Positions 56,003 through 64,000 of a stretch of DNA of 64,000 nucleotides are shown one piece after another; the first letter of the stretch is position 1; the number at the start of each line of letters is the position of its first letter. The notes below the pieces were generated by a model. It saw nothing but the letters and a program-made list of their open reading frames with translations. It searched no databases and was not told the origin of the DNA. Source of the DNA: Lucinisca nassula (taxonomy: Eukaryota; Mollusca; Bivalvia; Lucinida; Lucinidae); assembly GCA_963580285.1 (NCBI GenBank), contig OY757010.1, positions 209,220,138-209,284,137 on the forward strand. The letters run 5' to 3'. Position numbers and translations under genes: made by a program.

Positions 56003-57224
56003 TGTTCAAATACACATGGTAAAGTACAACATATGGTAGGAGTCATGCTCAGACCGAAAGCCAGACAGGTAAAACTATGACCAAATCTTCAGTGATTACT
56101 AATCGATTATCGGTCAAAATGGCAGACTGTATAAATCGATTATCTTATCAGCTCCGATTAGCCAGACCTAGGGTCATCCCCTGTGCAGGTTAAAGACCAA
56201 TACCATAATTACATGATTACTGTGGAGGCTTTTGTCCTGCAAATCTGGAGTATATGTAATGTACACCATTTGACATTTGTGTCTCCTCATGGGGGTTAAG
56301 GCAAAATAGAAGAAAGGATTTTCTCATTCAGCTCCAGATTCAAGCAAAGAAAGCTACATGTATGTATTAATTAGACAAATGTAGTCATAAATTGTCAAAC
56401 GGTTTCAAATGTTTTTATCAGCAAGTCTTGATCAAAATTTCTTACCTGACATAATGGCTAGCTTTTAATGCCCTTGAGTAGATCTTATCTAAATTTAGGT
56501 GGAAAACACTTGTAATCAGAGGAACAGATAAGCTTTTGTATGGAATAGGGTAATACCTGCAACATTCAAGTTTATTTGGGTATTTGAAGAAATGACTGGG
56601 TATCTCCAGTTTGGTTATCCACTTAGTTTGAACTTACTGGGTTATAAACATTTGTTCTACTTGACAGAGACTTAAATGCATTTTCATGGTGTTTTGCACT
56701 TAAATAGTTCTGTACATACTGTGCTTCCAAAAAGCAAGCACCTCGGAGGCCAGCATAAAAAACGGCAACAACGCAAGGTTATAAAACGGAACAGAAAAGT
56801 TTGAATCTATAAGAATTACATGTATATGCAAATATGTCGCTATGAATTGGGTATCTTGGATTTTTACTTGGGTTTTGTTACTCTTCAGCTTATTTTATAA
56901 TTGGGTATTGGTTATTTACACAACTACTCTGTTTATCTGTTCCTCTGTATTATGTTAACCAAAAGCCATCAGAATCAGAATCGCCCCTGTGATATGTCAA
57001 ATGAGATTCATACACCAGGACCTGTGATATGGGAAGTTAGTCCCTAGCTCTAACCAAAGAGGTAAACTTAGATACACAATCCTCAGCACCTTCAGCCATC
57101 AAAATAATCGAATCAGGAAGGACATTCCAATCTCTAATGGTTTGGGGGGGAAGAATGATTCTTTATAAATGTCAGTTCATGCAGTAAAGGTCTGAAACGC
57201 CATTGAATGGACATTAAATCGACT
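56003..57224. other. Low-repeat stretch, no gene recognised
   Basis: TAATCGATTATCGGTC and AAATCGATTATCTTATC (56097-56150) look like a relic of a transposon end. The rest shows no tandem repeat, palindrome or long frame. Confidence 0.5.
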
Positions 57225-57345
57225 TAGGAGCGAGTAAATCATTTTCACAATGATTGTTGATTAAATTTTGTGATCGATAGATAAATTATTAAATGTAAAT
57301 TAGTGATGTAATTTGATCTTATTTTCACACCTTGTCAAGATTAAG
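57225..57345. mobile_element. Relic of the 49881-51337 hAT-like family
   Basis: CTTAGGAGCGAGTAAATCAT, GATTAAATTTTGTGATCG and TTTTCACACCTTGTC align with 50821-50945. The ends of this copy were not found. Confidence 0.6.
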
Positions 57346-57604
57346 CAACCCCGTTCCCTCCTCTTTCATTAACGGGTGGGATACCTTGCCTGTCTTTTTA
57401 CTGGCTATTGATATCAGGGCTCTCGACCTGAATAATTTGGGGCCAAAATTTGACCCACTCCCAATGGAAACATCCTTTTTTCCCAATTGGCTGGAAAAAA
57501 TTCTCAATCAGAAGCTGAAAAAACTAGCAATGTGTCCAAAGTACACAGATGCCCCCGCTTAGCACATTAATCTTTAAGTGGTGCAAATACCAATCTGTGC
57601 GAGT
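57346..57604. other. Unassigned
   Basis: Opposed frames (57325-57562) have no recognised domain. ATCAGGGCTCTCGACCTGAA at about 57413 loosely resembles the hAT-like end CAGGGCTCTAGAA. Confidence 0.35.
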
Positions 57605-58967
57605 TTCGGCGTTCCACCAATAGTGACCTTGACGTTACAAGTCGAAATCGCTCGAGACATTGTCATAAGGAACATTTGTGTGAAGTTATTTTGAAATCGG
57701 TGAAGAAATGTAAGCGCTAGAGGGGTGACAAAGTTTTTCTAAAAATAGCCACAGTGACCTTGACCTTGAAAGTGGAACTCAGTAGAGATATTGTCATAAG
57801 GAACATTTGTGTGAAGTTATATTGAAATTAGTCAAGAAATGTAAGCGCTAGAGCGAAGACAAAGTTTTTCTAAAAATAGCCACAGTGACCTTGAACTTGA
57901 AAGTCAAAATAGCTTGAGATATTGTCATTAGGAACATTTGTATGAAGTTATATTGAAATTGGTGAGGAAATGTAGGCGCTAGAGCAATGACAAAGTTTTT
58001 CTAAAAATAGCCACTGTGACCTTGACCTTGAGGTGATGACCTTGAAAGTCGAACTCGCTCAAGATATTGTCATAAGGAACATTTGTGTGAACTTATATTG
58101 AAATCAGTGAAGAAATGTAGGCGCTAGAGCAATGACAAAGTTTTTCTAAAAATAACCTCCTTGACCTTGACCTTGAGGCCATGACCTTAAAAGTCGAACC
58201 TGCACGAGATATTTTTATAAGGAACATTTGTGTGAAGTTTATTGAAATTGGTGGTACAAATACCTTAACCAAAGTCTTAAACATTAAAAATTTTCTAATT
58301 CTATGACCTTGACCTTGAGGTCATGGGTATGGGTGGGGGTATTGCTGAATAAACCATTGGACCTATATGTATCATCATAGTAAATATAAACCAAATCCAT
58401 TGTATAGTTATGAAAATATGAGCTCAAGTTCTACCTGGTACAAATACCTTAACCTGGGTCTTAAACATTAAAAATTTCAAGTCCATGACCTTGACCTTGA
58501 GGTCATGGGTATGGGTGGGGGTATTGCTGAATAAAACTTCAGTCCTATATCTATCATCATACCGAATATCATCATACCGAATACGAACCAAATTCATAAC
58601 ACGGTTTGGAAAATATGAGCTCAAGTTCTACCTGGTACAAATACCTTAACCTGGGTCTTAAACATTAAAAATTTCAAAGTCCACGACCTTGACCTTGAGG
58701 TCTAGGGTATGGGTGGGGGTATTGCTGAATAAAACTTTGGACCTATATCTTTCATCATACTAAATATAAACCAAATCTATTGTATGGTTTGGAAAATATG
58801 AGCTCAAGTTCTACCTTGTACAAAAACCTTAACCTGAGTCTAACAGGATTACGTACGTACGTACACACTTTCGTACGTTCGGAAACCGTACGCACGTACC
58901 CACGGACGCACGTACGGAAAACCGAAAAACTATATGCCCCCGGCATCATACGATGCGGGGGCATAAA
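57605..58967 (+). repeat. Chimeric array: F-type units joined to ~180 bp units
   Basis: 57605-58250 is about four F-type ~150 bp units (TTGTCATAAGGAACATTTGT). From about 58253 it changes to ~180 bp units with GGTACAAATACCTTAACC, GACCTTGACCTTGAGGTCAT and GGGTATGGGTGGGGGTATTG. The end has CGTACGTACGTACAC-type DNA and a hairpin with arms ATGCCCCCGGCATC and GATGCGGGGGCAT, followed by AA. The frames at 58755-59153 and 58780-59091 cover the tail and are not genes. Confidence 0.7.
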
Positions 58968-60365
58968 AAGGCAGAAAAATGTCCATTTTCGAAAGCCACG
59001 AAAACTGATGACATTGCATTGTTTTCTACTGTTGAAGTTAACAACTGGAGCAAGAGTAGTTTTGACTTGTATTTTTATCAACTTCTGTTGAATTTCAAGG
59101 ATAAAAACACTCATTTGTAGGTTTTGGTTACTCATACTTGCACAAAATTTCAACCAAAACTTTTATATTTGTGCCTTTTTTTTTCAAATGGTACCAGTAG
59201 TCAACATCATCATTTCCAGTGGGTTTCATGTAAAACTGGTACTGTAAACATCATGCAAAATATGGAAAAAGCCCAAGTATAAAATTTATTTGCTCATTTT
59301 AAGGCAGGCTCAATCACTCTACAAATGGGTTCTACTAGATATAACTTATGTACATAGTGATTGCCCTAAAGCGGAACAGCGGGACACGGCGCCCTGGTGC
59401 CCTAAATTCCCACACTCTTGCACTAAAATTTGAAATTGTGGCCCCTTTTGCCCTTTACGCCAATTAAATGTGCACCCGCAATAGACCTAATCTTTTCACC
59501 GTTTATCCAATAATCACATGACAGTCATGATTAATTACCGACATTCGACAATCGCAATAAATACACACAATGTAAAATACCTGTGTTGTGTTCAGTTGAG
59601 TGTATAGCATGGTTCCCGTTTTATTCGCGTATACAAATGGCAATAATCAGGAAATTTATTAATGACCATATTTGTTGACAAGAGGTCTCGATCACCCAAA
59701 TTTAGGGGTGAAATTTGGTCCCATTCCAAATGCCTAAAAGTATCCAATTTCCAGAAGACAAATTTCCAATCTGGCCAAGCACACTTTGTCCAAGAAATGT
59801 TGCATTTCTTCCAAAACTCTAAATAAATGCATGGTGTACAGTTTTAGTAATGCTATTAAGTTTTACCATTCATTCTACGATGTAGTTTTTACGTATGTAC
59901 CCCACCCACTACATTACGGATTTTGAGGGCCCAAATATGCTCACTCTAGTTTTTTTAGCCAGATATTTTGTTACAAATAAAATAAATGACGATGTTTTGA
60001 CAATTTGAAGAAAAAGTATTAAAGTTTTGCTTCAGGACAAAGTCGCCAGATGCACTGAAATGTGTGTCCTCCTTCAGGTCGGTCACTACGCTTTTATTAA
60101 GGTAGCAGTCACCAAAAATGCCATAACGTTTAGATGAAGGGCAAAATGGACAAAAAAATTAAAACTACAATCATTCTGTGTAATAATCATTTTTGTCCTG
60201 TGTTTTTGTCTTGAATGAACCTGAATGAATGTAAGGAGACCCAGGTACTTCTATCTATATCTTCCGATTTCGCTTTAACCCTAGAAGGGGACACAGAAGG
60301 GGCATGTTATGTACATACACTCCAGTTTTGCAGGATGAAAGCCTACACAGGAGTCATGTGATTAC
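58968..60365. other. Comparatively unique, no gene recognised
   Basis: I saw no tandem arrays or termini. GCGGGACACGGCGCCCTGG (about 59377) and a pyrimidine-rich CCCCTTTTGCCC block stand out only by composition. Confidence 0.5.
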
Positions 60366-60369
60366 GGCA

Positions 60370-60590
60370 GGGTTCTTTAAGCTGCACAGGGATGGGTCTC
60401 CCTGCACAGGGGCCTTTAGTTAACGTCCCGATACGAAGGACGGTGCACTTGACATTCATCCCTGCAAATGAAGCCAATGGAATGTGTGTATGGACACCAA
60501 AATTTTATCAACGCTGCCGGGGATTGAACCCGGGTCCTCTAGCATCAGAGGCAAGTGCACTCACCACTGAGCTATCATGCTCTACATGAA
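60370..60590 (-). mobile_element. tRNA-headed SINE
   Basis: On the minus strand it starts near 60590 with GCATGATAGCTCAGTGGTGA (box A). Box B is GGGTTCAATCCCCGG. The 3' part includes GTCCTTCGTATCGGGACGTT and GGGAGACCCATCCC. No pairing acceptor stem exists, so it is not a tRNA gene. The + frame at 60392-60589 is incidental. Confidence 0.75.
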
Positions 60591-61167
60591 GAATGATATT
60601 CATAGTTACCAATGTTTTGTATTCACAGTAGAATTACCCTAGTTTAAATTTTTTGGATAAAATTCTTACTGCAGTCACCGTCAGGAAGTGTCTATCATGT
60701 ATAATTATCTTACCTAGCCATTTATGGGCCCTTGAATATTGATCCGGATCCCAAACATTTGAGAGTTTGGGCCCTGTGTCTGGTTAAGGTTTATCCCTGT
60801 TGTTTATTCCACAGTCTGCTGTCTGGCATAATAGGCCTGCTCTTCAAATAACAATGCCATTAAAGAAAACCTTCCAGGGTTTGTAGTACATTTTCCAAAT
60901 TTCAGTCAAAATGTTGACAATTTTACCAATTCTAAAGGCCCCATCCCCATTCCCTAAAAGGGGTGCAAGACCACTGCCTTGCCCTATTTAGCAGGAGTCT
61001 GTGCAAGTTGTGCCCTTTTGATATGCAGTGTCGCGTTGCAAAAATGCCCTTTTTTTGAGAAGCACCCTGCCCTAATTTTAGTCTGCGGGACACAATAGTA
61101 CAAGCAGGCAACTTCTCCTAGCCACAAAGCTTTCAGCCTCCTGTTGTAGTTAATCAAGCAAATCAAA
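60591..61167. other. Unassigned
   Basis: No gene or clear repeat. A short minus frame (60984-61166) has no domain. Confidence 0.45.
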
Positions 61168-61350
61168 GCTCCAGATAAGGCCCTTTTTTCATCAGAAAAG
61201 TACTGGTATTTATCTTATTTCTGCACGAAAACATATGTTTTTGATGCTCAATTTGAGCTACATTGACAAGCGCTGCTAATGAGTACTCATAACATGTTTT
61301 CATGCAGAAATAAGAAAAATAATAAGTGGATACCCTCTCTTGTCTGGGGT
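61168..61350. mobile_element. Foldback MITE, relative of 54325-54515
   Basis: The ends are GCTCCAGATAAGGC and TTGTCTGGGGT. The palindrome pairs CTTATTTCTGCACGAAAACA with TGTTTTCATGCAGAAATAAG. The 134-residue minus frame (61163-61567) crosses it and has no domain. Confidence 0.7.
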
Positions 61351-62500
61351 ATTCATTTTCAATCATGATCATATATATTTCATGGTGATAGAACGGTTCA
61401 AATAATAAATTTACATCAAAATGATTATTACATTTTCCCCCTATTTCTGTCAAAATGTTGCTAATTTGTCCAATTCTAAAGTCCCCGGCCCCATTCCCAA
61501 AAAGTGGTGTCAGAGCCCTGGATATATCTGTAGAAGTCTCTGGGTTTGCCTTTACATCACCTACCAAGTTAGTCGCTATCTATCTATCTAACTTCATATA
61601 CTGAGTCGGTCATACTTGGCCATTACCTCAGTTGGGTGGTGCGCTAATCACAATCACATACAGATCATGCTGATTTTTTATGTCATTTTTATTTTTTTTA
61701 CTGCCAATTAAGTGTATCAATTGATCAGTTGACTGTCTTGATGAGCTTGTTAATCATTACTTTGTTTTGATTTGAGGTGGCTAGATTGCACTTTGCCGGG
61801 CACTGTCTTCTATCCAGACTGCGCAGGCGCAACTTGTTGTTAGGGCGTGTCTTTTGTTGTTTATGCCTCATTAATTATTCATGACGTTCGGATAAAGACG
61901 GTCGCCATTTCGTTTTGGAAAGACGAAACGACGCATTTTATAACAGATGTTTTTAATAATGCAAGCGTTTTCAAAGCACAAATATTGATACTGTGCTTTC
62001 TTTTATCGTATTTTAACACCAGCAAGTTAATGTAGCATTAATAAATACATAAATTCCCAGACTCAGTTGTGGGTAATTTAGCGTAACACTGTCATCTGCT
62101 AGTCTTTCTATCTTCGACGTGGATTCGACAGACTTGGATCACGGCATCAAATTATATGCAAATGAGATAAAATGAGACTGCTTTGAATATTTAAGGAAAC
62201 TACAGACAACATAAGATTCTACAGATCCTGATTTGCTGTCTTTGTAAGTTTATACCTGGCATCCTTCTATCTTGAATGCCGGGGTGTGGGGGTGGCAGCT
62301 GATAATTTTTAAAGTCACTTACCAGGTTACCATAGTCAAAAGACAAAATAAATCATCAGCCACGTTATTATACTTTCACTGTCTCTGCATACTTCGGCCA
62401 AATCATAAGAAACAATGCCATATTTTTTTCTTTCAACTGGATTTGTTTACAAACTGCTTGGTTGCGTCATCGAAAGTTAACATCAGAGCTCATTAATATT
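61351..62500. other. Low-repeat region, possible distal regulatory DNA
   Basis: CTGCGCAGGCGCAAC at about 61819 is close to an NRF-1-type motif. ATTATTCATGACGTTCGG (61872) carries a CRE-like half. No array is present. Confidence 0.35.
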
Positions 62501-62520
62501 CATAAGGTCTTTAAATTTGA

Positions 62521-62542
62521 CCAATGAAATTGCGCATGCGCA
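62521..62542. promoter_or_regulatory. CCAAT box next to palindromic NRF-1-type site
   Basis: CCAAT at 62521-62525 is followed 5 bp later by TGCGCATGCGCA at 62531-62542, an exact match to the NRF-1 consensus. In animal genomes this pairing is typical of TATA-less promoters. It lies in the least repetitive part of the window. Whether a transcript starts here cannot be told from sequence alone. Confidence 0.4.
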
Positions 62543-63442
62543 GTTATTCAGTGGAAGCAAAACAAAAAGTGATTAACGTTTCTTTCGCCTCTCCAGCTTA
62601 GAACAAGCATGAAATTGCAGAACTTGGTGCTCGGTTTTAACCTGTAATATGCCTAATCTACACAATTTTGGGGTTAATTTTGCATTATTTCTGCCGTATT
62701 TCCAGATTTTGGCCGCACTCACGCCCGTCCTTATAATAGGACCTTAGATACCTACTCGCGTGGATTTTCCTACGGAAAATCAGTGTCCGGTTAAGTGCAA
62801 TTGTCCCTTTGAGGTAAACATCCCCGTCATTACTTTGCCCATATGCATATAGAACTACTGATATTCCGTCAGGTTAGATATCTGACCTTGATTCAGAGTA
62901 TTGCAATATTTTTTCGTCAATACTGTACCAGTATGTCAGTAACTACATTTGCTGAAAAGATACAACTATGAAAATTAGGGAGTCATATACAACAAGGTTT
63001 GAGTCAGTGTCACTTTCACAAACTGTGCTAATTTCTCTTTCTTTGTAGTTTGTTTACAAAGGGGGGCTAACTCACCTCATGGATTATCTTGCAACTTTTG
63101 CATGGCCCTATCTGGCCAAACAGAGCTAAAATCAAGCTTTCTGTCACTGAAGGGTCCAAATTTCCTACGTATCTACAAAACAAACAGTACAAAGTATGTC
63201 ATTTAGAAGTTCATTCGATTTTATTCTCCGGAGTCAAAACAAAAATATGGCAAAATTGTCACGTTTTTTCATTGTTTTGAAGTAAGTTTCATGACAGCTG
63301 AAAAGCTAACGGAAAATACTTACAGGGTCTTTGGATTTGTTTCTTCGCCGTAATTCTGAAATGAATGGAAATATGAATTAGATTAAGCCTATTTAGATAA
63401 AATCTACAACAAAAAGTTGAAAATGCAAGTACCTTCGACATT
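62543..63442. other. Unassigned, low repeat
   Basis: I saw no array, palindrome or mobile-element end. The frame at 63089-63280 has no domain. It may be non-coding DNA upstream of whatever lies at the right edge. Confidence 0.4.
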
Positions 63443-63473
63443 TTCGAGATGATGGCGACTACACAGGAAGTGA
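63443..63473 (+). promoter_or_regulatory. YY1-like and ETS-like motifs at a candidate start
   Basis: GAGATGATGGCGAC at 63446-63459 resembles the YY1 AAGATGGCG motif that often overlaps start codons. ACAGGAAGTGAC at 63462-63473 is a good ETS-family site. Together they would fit a transcription start, but each is short. Confidence 0.3.
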
Positions 63474-63922
63474 CTTCTGGACACGCGCAAGATTTGTGGG
63501 ATAAACCACAACTTACTTCCGCGCTTCAGTCAAGTAAAAGCTTTAGCGAAAACAAGTTGAACCAACGAGCTGGTATAGAACTGTTACTAGTGAAACGTCA
63601 AATGACATCAGAATCAGAATTGTTAATGGTGACACGTCAAATGACATTCATACACAACACTCATAGACCCGAGGAACAAAGTATGAGGAGAAGCATTGAT
63701 GCCATGAATGATGACCTATGATTGGTGAATAGGGATGGAATATTCACCAAAGATGACCGGTTAAGACTGAAACGGATGGCTAAATGACACTATCATAGAT
63801 GCCAGTCAATCGGTCCTGCGGCAGCAATTCCCAAAAGAGCATGGAGTACTTTATGCTGCAAAGTCCGAGTTCCAACCAGCTTTAGGACCTTTTGTACAAA
63901 GTGTAAAATACCCATCCGATGA
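63449..63922 (+). pseudogene. Possible decayed frame or first exon, unknown product
   Basis: An ATG frame of 90 codons ends in TGA at 63719-63721. The same frame then stays open to another TGA (63785-63787) and on to a third TGA (63920-63922), about 155 sense codons in all. The first part has an internal repeat (VKRQMTSE... / VTRQMTF..., from ACGTCAAATGACAT twice). The last part is Cys/Arg-rich (CCKVRVPTSFRTFCTKC). I recognise no family. It could be a broken gene, a first exon with a donor inside, or chance. Confidence 0.2.
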
Positions 63923-64000
63923 TGGCGGTTGCACTGGGTTTGTTTCTCCAATTTCAATTGTGACGTAGGTGTCCTCAGTTTGTATGACAGTGCAGGCGGT

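Noticed and set aside
58755..59153. 132-residue minus-strand frame and opposing 103-residue plus frame
   Set aside because: Both cover the CGTACGTACG tract and hairpin tail of an array element; opposing frames over a palindromic tract are expected by chance.
61163..61567. 134-residue minus-strand frame
   Set aside because: It crosses a foldback MITE (61168-61350), has no recognisable domain, and owes part of its length to the palindrome.

Overview
The window looks like gene-poor, repeat-saturated DNA from a large eukaryotic genome. I infer a bivalve mollusc, because it combines dense ~300 bp SINEs with (CAAA)n tails, tRNA-headed SINEs sharing a TTTAACGTC tail motif, and many elements made of 140-320 bp tandem arrays closed by a GC-rich hairpin. 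The species cannot be read from the sequence. No open frame exceeds about 150 codons, and the longest lie on repeats. I find no convincing intact protein gene, rRNA, true tRNA or CRISPR array. The only gene-like signal is at the right end: an NRF-1-type motif with a CCAAT box near 62.5 kb, and a weak frame with ETS/YY1-like motifs at 63.4-63.9 kb.

Layout. 0.0-6.4 kb holds two inverted TTAA-type MITEs, a small array element, a pogo-like MITE split by a perfect palindrome, SINEs and two (AG)n tracts. 6.5-9.7 kb is a composite array element (E1), nearly identical to another at 25.8-29.1 kb (E2). 9.7-13 kb holds MITEs, an array with a tRNA-SINE inside, and a SINE dimer. 13-16.8 kb is a three-level nest: a piggyBac-like MITE split by element A, which is split by element E3. 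18.5-25 kb holds three further array elements and SINEs. 25-41 kb is a very deep nest: host element G contains E2, element F and a long-TIR transposon, which itself carries H, E4 and a piggyBac MITE. 41-47 kb holds a 0.6 kb TTAA element, a divergent array region, a SINE and a hAT-like element with an exact 8 bp target duplication. 48-52 kb is E5, split by a second hAT-like element. 52-56 kb is a SINE cluster, a foldback element and another array element. 57.6-59 kb is a chimeric array. 59-64 kb is comparatively unique.

Main result. Several array elements share one terminal grammar: a 5' end of C(T/A)AGA(G/A) followed by a small palindrome, one or two arrays, a GACGGACGG-type tract, then a 3' GC-rich hairpin directly followed by TAA. 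Two of them (A and H) can be compared with unoccupied sites in this same window. Both comparisons show insertion between A and T with no target duplication and a 3' end of CTATAA or CCCTAA. That resembles non-autonomous rolling-circle (Helitron/Helentron-like) elements. No Rep/helicase gene is present, so any activity would have to be supplied in trans.
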